The notes below the pieces were generated by a model, which saw only the letters and a list, made by a program, of their open reading frames with translations, was not told the origin of the DNA and made no database searches. The position numbers and the translations under genes are program-made. From positions 18,350-32,354 of the forward strand of contig PADE01000031.1 of the NCBI GenBank assembly GCA_002702965.1: a DNA stretch of 14,005 bases. The letters run 5' to 3'. Shown piece after piece: positions 1 through 7,318 of this stretch (position 1 is the first letter of the stretch; every line of letters begins with the position of its first letter). The DNA comes from Planctomycetaceae bacterium (GTDB taxonomy: Bacteria; Planctomycetota; Planctomycetia; Pirellulales; Pirellulaceae).

Positions 1-1394
1 TAATCGACCAGTTTCATTTCCCTCAGCTTAGGAAAGTGAGTGCACAGGGCTTTGCGCAGTGCCGCGTCTAGCGCATCGACAGGACCGTCTCCCTCGGCCA
101 CTTCGTGTCGTTCGCTGTCTCCCACACGCAGCTTGATCGTCGCTTCGGTGAGTACCCGGCTTGTCTGATCGGTCCCCACTTCGACGTGGTACTTGACACA
201 CGCGAAGTGCGGCTGAAAGGTACCGGCGCAGCGTTTGACGAGCAGGTCAAATGAGCCTCTGGCAGCTTCGAACTGATAGCCATTGTGCTCCAGTTCTACT
301 ACGCGTCTGAGGACCTGATCCATCAGATCGCGGTCGTGCTCGGGGTGATCGCGTGTCGTCAGAGCGATAATGTTCGATCGCCCTGAGAGTTCACTAACCA
401 GGATCCGTCGTTCATTTCCGACGCGCTCCGGATCCATGTGTTCATAGCTTTCCGTCGCGCGATTGACCGCGTGTACGTGCATTCCCCCTTTGTGGGCAAA
501 AGCGCTTTGGCCCACAAACGGTTGATGGGTCCGTAATTGCATGTTGGCGGTTTCGTACACGAAACGCGAAAGTTCTGTGAGCCGTTCAAGGCGATCACCG
601 CCAAAGACCTGATAACCTTGCTTCTTGATACTCAAGTTGGCGACGACTGAAATCAGATCCGCATTTCCGCACCGTTCCCCAAAGCCGTTGATCGTGCCTT
701 GCACTTGCATGGCCCCCGCATCGATCCCGGCCAGCGAATTGGCGACCGCCAGGTCGCAGTCGTTGTGGCAATGGATGCCGACCGAGATACCCATCGGTTG
801 CAGAATTTCGATGACCGAGCTGGTAATGCTGGCGATCTCTTCCGGCAGAGAACCCCCGTTGGTGTCGCACAGCGCGATCAGCTTGGCACCTGCGGCGGCG
901 GCGGTTCGGAGCGTTTCGGCTGCGTACTGCGGGTCCTGTTTCCAACCGTCAAAGCAATGCTCGGCGTCGTAGATGACCTCGCGACCCCCATCCACCAGGA
1001 AACGGATGCTGTCCGCGATCATCGCCAGGTTCTCGTCGGGCGAAACGCGGAGCACTTCCGTGACGTGGAACGCCCACGTCTTGCCGACCACCGTGCAGAC
1101 CGGAGCCTTCGATGCAAGTAGCGCTTGCATGCCCGGGTCATCTGCTGCCGTCATCCCCTTACGACGCGTCATTCCGAAGGCGCACACTTTTGCGTGCTTG
1201 AGGTCCATTGCATCGATGCGCTGAAAAAACTCGACATCCTTTTCATTGGAGAGCGGATAGCCTCCCTCGATGTAATCGACGCCAATTTCATCGAGTCGTT
1301 GCGCAATTTGCAACTTATCCTGCAGCGATAGGCTGATCCCCTCCCCCTGCGTACCGTCCCGGAGCGTGGTGTCGTAAATCTGAATGGTCTTCAT
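1..1394 (-). CDS. cimA: Citramalate synthase (2-isopropylmalate synthase family), C-terminus cut by window edge
   Basis: It condenses acetyl-CoA with pyruvate to (R)-citramalate, the first step of the threonine-independent route to isoleucine, in the cytosol. The frame is open for 464 codons from the ATG at 1394 to the window edge. Seen: the N-terminal DTTLRDG motif of the HMGL-like TIM barrel, the GIHCHND metal-binding stretch, a GFGERCGN motif, and a GGMHVHAV motif before the C-terminal LeuA-type regulatory domain (the last 120 or so residues present). The EGISLS segment after DTTLRDGTQ and the overall architecture fit the long citramalate synthase type (about 520-530 residues) better than LeuA, so roughly 60 residues are missing. 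Start: GGTGGA lies 10 nt upstream. An in-frame ATG 46 codons upstream (1532) is unlikely to be used because it lies inside the predicted -10 hexamer. Family assignment is firm; citramalate versus isopropylmalate specificity is inferred. Confidence 0.93.
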   Translation of the reverse strand, partial: MKTIQIYDTTLRDGTQGEGISLSLQDKLQIAQRLDEIGVDYIEGGYPLSNEKDVEFFQRIDAMDLKHAKVCAFGMTRRKGMTAADDPGMQALLASKAPVCTVVGKTWAFHVTEVLRVSPDENLAMIADSIRFLVDGGREVIYDAEHCFDGWKQDPQYAAETLRTAAAAGAKLIALCDTNGGSLPEEIASITSSVIEILQPMGISVGIHCHNDCDLAVANSLAGIDAGAMQVQGTINGFGERCGNADLISVVANLSIKKQGYQVFGGDRLERLTELSRFVYETANMQLRTHQPFVGQSAFAHKGGMHVHAVNRATESYEHMDPERVGNERRILVSELSGRSNIIALTTRDHPEHDRDLMDQVLRRVVELEHNGYQFEAARGSFDLLVKRCAGTFQPHFACVKYHVEVGTDQTSRVLTEATIKLRVGDSERHEVAEGDGPVDALDAALRKALCTHFPKLREMKLVD

Positions 1395-1485
1395 TCGATC
1401 GAATTCCACCTGAATCGGAGCACGCTGGATACGGACGAGGGATCGCCGGAGTTGGTCGGGATGGTTTGACTGCCGTAAACACAAC

Positions 1486-1511
1486 AAAAAAACCCCGAAA
1501 CCGTAGGGGCT
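1486..1511 (-). terminator. Terminator-like hairpin in the cimA leader (possible attenuator)
   Basis: Read on the minus strand, AGCCCC and GGGGTT can form a 6-bp stem (one G-U pair) around a 9-nt loop, followed directly by seven T residues (1492-1486, partly shared with the stem end). No minus-strand gene ends upstream of it: the neighbour at 1656 runs the other way. It therefore sits between the predicted cimA promoter and the cimA start, where a terminator only makes sense as a regulated attenuator or as a start-proximal brake. No leader peptide with branched-chain codons is evident downstream of the predicted transcription start. Confidence 0.45.
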
Positions 1512-1527
1512 CCAGGGACTGATTGTC

Positions 1528-1556
1528 AACATAAGTCTTGCTCGCCGATGTGTCAA
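1528..1556 (-). promoter_or_regulatory. Sigma70-type promoter for cimA
   Basis: On the minus strand a perfect -35 TTGACA (1556-1551) is followed by a 17-nt spacer and TATGTT (1533-1528, four of six consensus bases). Transcription would start near 1521, giving a leader of about 125 nt before the cimA ATG. This argues against the in-frame upstream ATG at 1532, which is part of the -10 element. Seen in sequence; activity is inferred. Confidence 0.55.
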
Positions 1557-1655
1557 CTCACACCGGTTTGCTAAGATGCGAGGTTGTTGTGACCGATGTC
1601 GCCCATCGCCGTTTGCAACAGTGCCTCGGTTTCTCTCCCCGACGTGACCCGGCTG

Positions 1656-2687
1656 ATGACAGAACTTGACCGCTACGTCCGCCAGATGCGTTATCCACCG
1701 GTCGGAGAAGAGGGGCAGCGCAAATTGCTCGCCAGTCGTGTTTTGATTTGTGGTTGTGGCGCTCTCGGTTCGGTGCTGGCCAATACGCTGGCGCGCGCCG
1801 GGGTGGGCCACTTGCGATTGGTCGATCGTGATTTTCTAGAGACCAACAACCTGCAACGGCAGGTGCTATACGACGAGGCGGACGTTGCTTCGGGTGTTCC
1901 CAAGGCGGTCGCGGCGGCGAACCGCCTGCGGCAGATTAACTCGCAGATCGAAATCGAGGACGTCGTCGCGGATGTCGATCACGGTACCCTACCCCAGTTG
2001 CTCGAGGGGATCGATCTGATTCTCGATGGCACCGATAACTTTGAGACGCGGTACCTACTGAATGACGCCTCGGTACACTACAACATCCCGTGGGTGTACG
2101 GGGGTTGTCTGGGTGCCGAGGGAAAGACGATGACGATCGTGCCGGGAGTCACTCCTTGCATGCGTTGCGTTTTCCAAGAGGCCCCGCCACCGGGCACCAC
2201 CGCTACCTGCGATTCGGCGGGCATCTTGAGTCCGATTATTAACGTGATCGCGTCGATACAGTCTGTTGAAGCGTTGAAGATTCTCAGCGGCAACGCCGAC
2301 GCGATCAGCCGTGTGCTCACCGTGTTCGAGCTCTGGGATAACCGGATCCTGCAGATCAAACTCGACGGGATTCAGGATGACCACGATTGTCCAACCTGTC
2401 TCCGCGCTGAGTTTCCCTGGCTGCGAGGAGAGCGGGGCAGTCACACCGCGATTCTGTGTGGTCGCAACGCGGTCCAACTGAGTTTCCCCGATCGGTCGGA
2501 GGTCTCCCTCGAATCGTTAGCCGAGCAGCTGCAGGGGATTGGCCAAGTGACCCGCAATCGTTATTTGCTGCGGTTGCTGGTCGGGGATTATCAGATCACC
2601 GTCTTTCCAGACGGTCGGGCGATTATCGGTGGGACCGAGGAAATCGCCGAAGCGCGGACCGTCTATGCCCGGTACATCGGCAGCTGA
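1656..2687 (+). CDS. ThiF/MoeB/HesA family adenylyltransferase (E1-like)
   Basis: Enzymes of this family adenylate the C-terminal glycine of a ubiquitin-like sulfur carrier (ThiS or MoaD) with ATP, for thiamine thiazole or molybdopterin synthesis in the cytosol. Seen (numbering from the ATG at 1656, 343 residues): family-typical opening LDRYVRQMRYPPVGEEGQ, nucleotide loop GCGALGS at 33-39, NNLQRQ at 64-69 with the arginine finger, DGTDNF at 124-129, zinc pairs CMRC (168-171) and CPTC (245-248), and Cys185 in TATCDSAG, matching the conserved ThiF cysteine. There is no C-terminal rhodanese domain. Instead about 75 residues begin with ILCGRNAVQLSF, an extension I recall from Bacillus-type ThiF. 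The frame opens earlier at 1596 (20 extra residues, GAGG 12 nt upstream); 1656 was chosen because family homology begins there. ThiF versus MoeB cannot be decided: no thiS, thiG or moaD gene is nearby. Confidence 0.9.
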   Translation: MTELDRYVRQMRYPPVGEEGQRKLLASRVLICGCGALGSVLANTLARAGVGHLRLVDRDFLETNNLQRQVLYDEADVASGVPKAVAAANRLRQINSQIEIEDVVADVDHGTLPQLLEGIDLILDGTDNFETRYLLNDASVHYNIPWVYGGCLGAEGKTMTIVPGVTPCMRCVFQEAPPPGTTATCDSAGILSPIINVIASIQSVEALKILSGNADAISRVLTVFELWDNRILQIKLDGIQDDHDCPTCLRAEFPWLRGERGSHTAILCGRNAVQLSFPDRSEVSLESLAEQLQGIGQVTRNRYLLRLLVGDYQITVFPDGRAIIGGTEEIAEARTVYARYIGS

Positions 2688-2854
2688 CCCCCGCGCTGAG
2701 TGGTCTCGCTGCCTGCTGCGTCGCGCGAGCGTTTGCCATTGCGCGCTAGGGACTTGGCGATCCAGGCGGTATACTGAACCACTGCCAGCTCGCTGGAGTG
2801 CATCTCAGCACGAGCGCTGCTGCGCGTCCAGCCTCGGATAGGGTAGGGAGCGTC

Positions 2855-3946
2855 ATGCCACCACGGACAGCGAACATGCGAATTGCAGTGGGAGTGCTGT
2901 TGGGAATCGCGGCAACGGTGGGGAGTTCCTACGCGGCTCCGTTTGTTCCCGAGCGCAACGCCCAATGTATTGCGGTGTCGCCGGATGGCCGTTTAGTGGC
3001 GACCGCCAAGTCGGGAATGTCCAACGCCGAATTTCCCCCGCGACCGCATCCGACGGTCCGTAAGTGTGGGTTGATCCAGATCTGGGACGCGCGGACCGGG
3101 CAAATGTTACAGCGTCTACAGTCGTTTGGCGATTTCACGAACCTCCGTTTCTCACCCGATGGCAAGCGTTTGGCTTCTTGCCGGTTGTTCACCCCTGGAG
3201 GGGGATTGGAGTTGAGCGAGGTGCGAATTTGGGATGTGGAAACCGGCAAGTCGCTGTACCAGTTCAACCGCTGTCACGCTTTTTCCTTTTCTCCGGCCGG
3301 TGGAAAAATGGCCGTTCTCAGCCGCACCAAGTGTGTGATTTACGATACGACGTCCTACGCCAAGCTGGGACGCTGCGACCCACTCGGCGGAGCGCTGTCC
3401 GTCGAGTACTCTGCCGACTCCCGACACCTGCTGGGTGTGCGTGCCCAAAAGGAGCGATTTCAGGTTGTCATGTGTGACGCTCAGAGCGGTGCCCTGCAAC
3501 GCGCCTCGGTGGATTTTGAGGCGCCGTTCTATACGCTCGCCATGTCCCCCGACAAGAATGCGTTTGCCACCGGCCATGTGGGTGGAGTTGTGCTGCACTG
3601 GAATTTGGAGTCGCTGGTCCCTGTGGCCCAATTTCGCACACTCGACAAGGCGATTCAGCATCCCTTCTTCTCGCCCGACGGACAGACGCTCGGCGCCGGA
3701 AGTCAACGCACTGCCGATGTTGAATTTTGGGATTTATCGACCGGTCGCCAAATCTACCGGTACACCTACGTGCGGGGAACGATGCGGACCTATCATCCCC
3801 GCGATCCCGACGAGCGAATCTGCCCGGAACGAGACCCGGCCCGATTCTTGTTCATGCCCGATGGAGGCGCCTTCATCGCCGGTTGCTACGGGGGCATGAT
3901 TCGAGTGGTAGCCAACGGACAGGAAGTCAAGCGATTTGGTTATTAG
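2855..3946 (+). CDS. Exported WD40 beta-propeller protein
   Basis: No enzymatic role is visible; such propellers usually act as binding scaffolds. The N-terminus has a basic start, a hydrophobic core (MRIAVGVLLGIAATVG) and a likely signal peptidase site near SYA-AP, so it probably leaves the cytoplasm. Repeated WD-type strands follow: CIAVSPDGRLVATA, IQIWDARTGQ, LRFSPDGKRLAS, VRIWDVETGK, a degenerate CVIYDTTSY, LAMSPDKNAFATG, FFSPDGQTLGAGS, VEFWDLSTGRQ and FLFMPDGGAFIAG. These suggest six or seven blades in about 363 residues. Start: GGGAG lies 4 nt before the ATG at 2855. A second ATG at 2876 would also keep the signal peptide, and the frame is open back to 2798. A TATACT hexamer at 2770-2775 may be its -10, but no matching -35 was seen. 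It is not clearly co-transcribed with the flanking genes. Confidence 0.87.
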   Translation: MPPRTANMRIAVGVLLGIAATVGSSYAAPFVPERNAQCIAVSPDGRLVATAKSGMSNAEFPPRPHPTVRKCGLIQIWDARTGQMLQRLQSFGDFTNLRFSPDGKRLASCRLFTPGGGLELSEVRIWDVETGKSLYQFNRCHAFSFSPAGGKMAVLSRTKCVIYDTTSYAKLGRCDPLGGALSVEYSADSRHLLGVRAQKERFQVVMCDAQSGALQRASVDFEAPFYTLAMSPDKNAFATGHVGGVVLHWNLESLVPVAQFRTLDKAIQHPFFSPDGQTLGAGSQRTADVEFWDLSTGRQIYRYTYVRGTMRTYHPRDPDERICPERDPARFLFMPDGGAFIAGCYGGMIRVVANGQEVKRFGY

Positions 3947-4035
3947 GCTGTGCCACCAGGGGTTCGCAGTCGGGCCGCGCTGTGTTGAAGCGCGGGCGGG
4001 GCGGCGAGCTGTTGAAAGCGTGGGGAAGCAGTGCG

Positions 4036-6870
4036 GTGGGTAGGAAGCCTCAGCAGGATTGGCGCGAGTTGCTGGCGGTGACCAGGACTGCGACCGATCA
4101 GATCGGTGCGGCTCTGCCGGGTCTCCGCGATTCTTCTCCGCTGGTGGAGGTCCACGCGCGACTGCGGCGGTATCTTTCCGCGGAGGCCGCCACGAGCCAG
4201 TTGGCGCAGGCCCTGGTCTGCGGGCGTCTGGCCGGCCATCTCGCCGGGAGCCCGTTTCAGCGGGGTCCCGGACCCGCTTGGTTGACGGCCCAGGCAGAAC
4301 CGTCGCTGGCGCCGTTTTTTCAGGCTGCGTTTGACCCCCAGCGGGCGACGTGGCTGGCTGCCGGACTGGACGTCACGGCCTGGGATGGCGCCTGCCTGCG
4401 CTGGTGTCGGGCCGCTCCCGAGGGATCTCGATCGGCGTGTACCCTTCATCGGTTTGATTTTTTCGAGTCGTTTCTGAGCAACCTGGCGGCGCGGGATCGC
4501 ACCCGCCGCGGTGTTTACTTCACTCCCGTTGCACTGGCCCGATTCGTGGTCGAGTCGGTCGACCGCTGCCTCCGCACGGAGTTTGATTTACGAAGTGGGC
4601 TGGCCAGCTGTCAGAGCTGGCGATCGGTCTTGGGACCGGCGGCGCCACATCGATTGGGTTCGCGCGCGGGTGATCTTCCCTATGTCCGCGTCCTCGATCC
4701 GGCCTGCGGAACAGGTGTGTTCTTGCGCGCGGTCTTGGAGCGGATCCACGCGACCTGTGTGGCAGACTGGCGACGCGATGGGATCGATACCGCGGGCCGA
4801 CAAACCGCCTGGAACGACTACGTGGCGGAGCGGCTGTTGCCGCGTCTGGCGGGTGTTGAGTGGATGTTCCCCGCCGCGGTCGTGGCGCACATCGGTCTCG
4901 CTTGCCAGTTGGACCAAACCGGGTTCGACTTTCAACGGGACGCGCGCATCCAGATCGGCGTCGGCAACAGTCTGGCGGGACCCGATCCCGACGCGGCGGT
5001 GGCGCACAGCGGTGCGTCCGAGGAGGATGAGAGCGGATCGTGGTCCTCAGCCGGACCGTTCACGGTGGTGGTGGGGAATCCACCCTGGGCGGCGCTGTCG
5101 ACCAATCGCAATCGCTGGACTGACGATTTGTTGCACGGTCGCGTCGAGGGGGCACCCGCCAATTATTTCGCCGTCGATGGCCGCCGTTTGACAGAACGCA
5201 AGCTCTGGTTGCACGACGACTACGTCAAATTTATCCGCCTGGCGCACTGCAAGATCGAGCAGGACACGAGCGGTGTTGTGGCGCTGGTGACGAACCACGG
5301 CTATCTGGAGAACGCGACGTTTCGCGGGATGCGACAGGCGTTGTCCGCCACGTTCCCGCGGATTTCGTTCTTGGACTTGCACGGTAATCGAAAGAGCCGC
5401 GAGCGAGCGCCCCACGGAACCACGGACCAGAACCTGTTCGGCATCGATCAGGGCATTGCGGTTGGCTTGTTCCGCCGGTTACCAGGGGCCCAAGTCGAAC
5501 CAGCCGTCGGTTACAGCGAGCTGTGGGGGAGTCGCGAGGACAAGTTGGCGCGCCTGACCGATGTCGCATGGAGCGATCTGCCGACTCGAGGGATTGCGCT
5601 GCATCCGCCGTTTTATTTCTTTACGCCCCGCAAAGGCCCGCCTCGGCATTTAAGGGAGCGCAGCTTTCGCCTGCCCGATATCATGCCGTTACACAGCACC
5701 GCGCCGATTACAGCCCGCGATGGTTTTGTCGTGGCTCTGGCGGATGAGGAGTTAGAGGCGCGTTTGCGCGACTTTCGCGACCTAGCGATTCCCGATACGG
5801 CCATCCGCTCAAGGTATTTTGGCAATAGTCGCTCGACGCGGTACGCGCCGGGTGACACGCGCGGCTGGAAACTCCCGCAGGCTCGCAAATGTCTGGCTGC
5901 GGACGACCAATGGCGCGGGCGGATTCAGGGCTGCTGCTATCGACCCTTCGATCGCCGACGGATTTACTGGTCTGAATCGATGGTTGATTGGCCGCGAACG
6001 GGCGTCATGCGGCATCTGGTTGGCGGTGACAACCTGGCCTTGATTACCCGACGCCAGATGCTGCCCAGCCAGCCGTGTAATTTCTTCTGGGTGACCGACG
6101 GTATCGTGTTGGATGGGGTCATCCGTTCCGACAATCGTGGCAGTGAGTCGGTCTTTCCGCTGTGGATCAACTCTTTCGATGAAGGCGGTACCACGGTGAC
6201 CGCCCGTACCTTGAACTTCGATGCGGCTTTCCTGGCGGCGATCGAGCGGGCGACCGGATTGCCGATGCTTGATTCGGACCGGTCACCCGAGCACACTCTA
6301 CAGACCGGTCGCGGATTGCTGGGCTATCTTTATGGGCTGTTCCATGCGTCGGATTACCGCAACCGCTACGCGTCTTCGCTATGTATTGACTTTCCACCGG
6401 TTTTGGTGCCCGCATCGGCACAGATCTACGGGCAACTGAGTCAACTGGGAAACCGTTTGATCGGCTACCACACCGGACAAAGGATGTCCGCTCGCGGCGC
6501 GACGGAGCAACCCGTCCGTCTGCGCTGGAGCTTCGTGGGAGATGCCCCGGTGGTGGCTTCGCGGTTCCCCCGCTGGTCGCAGGGGCGCGTCCACGTCAGC
6601 CCGGACGCCTGGTGCGACGGCGTTCCGCAGCAAGCCTGGGAACTGTGTATCGGATCGTACCAACCGGGTCGAAAATGGCTCCGGGATCGGCGTGGCAAAC
6701 GGCTCTGCGGAGCCGACCGAGATGCTTACCAGGGACTGGTCCGCGGCGCGGTCGGCACATTGCAGACGGTCTCTGAGATCGATCGCGTGATTGAGCGAAC
6801 GGGCGGCTGGTCGGGCGCATTTCAGGCGACGTCCGGGCGGCCTGTTGCGCGGCTGGGTGGGGCGCCCTGA
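4036..6870 (+). CDS. Solitary Type ISP-like N6-adenine DNA methyltransferase with target-recognition domain
   Basis: Predicted to transfer a methyl group from S-adenosylmethionine to adenine N6 in a specific DNA sequence. Residues are numbered from GTG 4036 (944 aa). Residues 1-150 are helical; YFTPVALARFVVESV (161-175) is the usual lead-in to the methylase fold; motif I is VLDPACGTGVF (219-229); motif IV is NPPW (348-351). The stretch about 385-480 (DDYVKFIRLA, GVVALVTNHGYLENATFRGM, FLDLHGN, GTTDQNLFGI) resembles Type ISP enzymes such as LlaGI. So do CYRPFDRRRIYW near 634-646 and the final SYQPGRKWLRDRRGK near 874-888, which match the Type ISP specificity region. No helicase motifs and no obvious PD-(D/E)xK site are present, so it may be a methylase only. 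The frame is open back to 3727 but there it overlaps the WD40 gene. GTG 4036 has GGGGAAG 7 nt upstream; TTG 4012 and GTG 3982 are alternatives. A single-chain Type IIG enzyme remains possible. Confidence 0.88.
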   Translation: MGRKPQQDWRELLAVTRTATDQIGAALPGLRDSSPLVEVHARLRRYLSAEAATSQLAQALVCGRLAGHLAGSPFQRGPGPAWLTAQAEPSLAPFFQAAFDPQRATWLAAGLDVTAWDGACLRWCRAAPEGSRSACTLHRFDFFESFLSNLAARDRTRRGVYFTPVALARFVVESVDRCLRTEFDLRSGLASCQSWRSVLGPAAPHRLGSRAGDLPYVRVLDPACGTGVFLRAVLERIHATCVADWRRDGIDTAGRQTAWNDYVAERLLPRLAGVEWMFPAAVVAHIGLACQLDQTGFDFQRDARIQIGVGNSLAGPDPDAAVAHSGASEEDESGSWSSAGPFTVVVGNPPWAALSTNRNRWTDDLLHGRVEGAPANYFAVDGRRLTERKLWLHDDYVKFIRLAHCKIEQDTSGVVALVTNHGYLENATFRGMRQALSATFPRISFLDLHGNRKSRERAPHGTTDQNLFGIDQGIAVGLFRRLPGAQVEPAVGYSELWGSREDKLARLTDVAWSDLPTRGIALHPPFYFFTPRKGPPRHLRERSFRLPDIMPLHSTAPITARDGFVVALADEELEARLRDFRDLAIPDTAIRSRYFGNSRSTRYAPGDTRGWKLPQARKCLAADDQWRGRIQGCCYRPFDRRRIYWSESMVDWPRTGVMRHLVGGDNLALITRRQMLPSQPCNFFWVTDGIVLDGVIRSDNRGSESVFPLWINSFDEGGTTVTARTLNFDAAFLAAIERATGLPMLDSDRSPEHTLQTGRGLLGYLYGLFHASDYRNRYASSLCIDFPPVLVPASAQIYGQLSQLGNRLIGYHTGQRMSARGATEQPVRLRWSFVGDAPVVASRFPRWSQGRVHVSPDAWCDGVPQQAWELCIGSYQPGRKWLRDRRGKRLCGADRDAYQGLVRGAVGTLQTVSEIDRVIERTGGWSGAFQATSGRPVARLGGAP

Positions 6871-6929
6871 GCCCGTTTCGTGACGTTGTCCACGGGACGC
6901 GTGTTGTACCACCATCGAGGAGACCGTTG

Positions 6930-7229
6930 ATGAGCGATCCACTGATGATGTGGGCCGTCGTTTTAGGGCTATTCGGTGGTCTGCTTTTTCTAACCGGTAC
7001 GGGCTGGTTCCTGCTCGGTTGGTTGCGGGGACGAACGACCCGTCTCAGCGCCACGGTGAGCATCACCTTGGGGTTGGGGCTGTGTGGCATCGCGACCCTG
7101 ATGGTATTCCAGGTCGCGTCGCGGCCCCGCGAAAAGACCGACTACGAGAAGTCCATGGATCAGAAAGTGGAGTCCGGTGAACTCGACCTGGAGGTGGATC
7201 TCGATAGTCTGAACGACCTGGCACCCTAA
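6930..7229 (+). CDS. Small two-helix membrane protein, unrecognised
   Basis: I do not recognise this 99-residue protein. It begins MSDPLMMW and has two hydrophobic segments, about residues 6-29 and 41-62, joined by a short basic loop (LRGRTTR). A hydrophilic, strongly acidic tail ends DLEVDLDSLNDLAP. The basic loop between the helices suggests a hairpin with both ends outside the cytoplasm by the positive-inside rule; this is inference. Start: GAGGAG lies 7 nt before the ATG at 6930; a TTG directly before it is also in frame. It follows the methyltransferase by 59 nt on the same strand and may be co-transcribed, but nothing ties it functionally to that gene. Confidence 0.8.
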   Translation: MSDPLMMWAVVLGLFGGLLFLTGTGWFLLGWLRGRTTRLSATVSITLGLGLCGIATLMVFQVASRPREKTDYEKSMDQKVESGELDLEVDLDSLNDLAP

Positions 7230-7250
7230 TCCTGTACGCCGGCGGTAACG

Positions 7251-7285
7251 AAAAAGGCCCGGCCGCCCTCAGGGGCCGCCGGGCC
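7251..7285 (-). terminator. Intrinsic terminator of the Gfo/Idh/MocA gene
   Basis: A 13-bp GC-rich stem with one mismatch (arms 7256-7268 and 7273-7285) closes a TCAG loop. On the minus strand it is followed by five T residues (7255-7251). It lies 34 nt beyond the stop of the minus-strand oxidoreductase gene. The plus-strand side has no T tract, although the hairpin may also protect the 3' end of the small membrane protein transcript that converges on it. Confidence 0.8.
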
Positions 7286-7318
7286 GCAATCGAATTTCAG
7301 TCGCAGACGGTACCGACC

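Noticed and set aside
1550..1577. Plus-strand promoter for the ThiF-like gene (GTGTCA, 16 nt, TAAGAT)
   Set aside because: Both hexamers match consensus at only four of six positions, and the site overlaps the better minus-strand cimA promoter. It is possible but too weak to list.
3727..4035. N-terminal extension of the methyltransferase frame back to an ATG at 3727
   Set aside because: It overlaps 220 nt of the WD40 gene, which has clear repeat motifs in its own frame, and the extension is arginine-rich with no family similarity. Starts after 3946 with good ribosome binding sites exist.
1656..6870. ThiF, WD40 and methyltransferase genes as one defence cassette
   Set aside because: E1-like proteins occur in some anti-phage systems, but this one has normal sulfur-carrier activation features, no E2 or JAB partner, and gaps of 167 and about 90 nt separate the genes. 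The WD40 protein carries a signal peptide, which does not fit a cytosolic defence complex.
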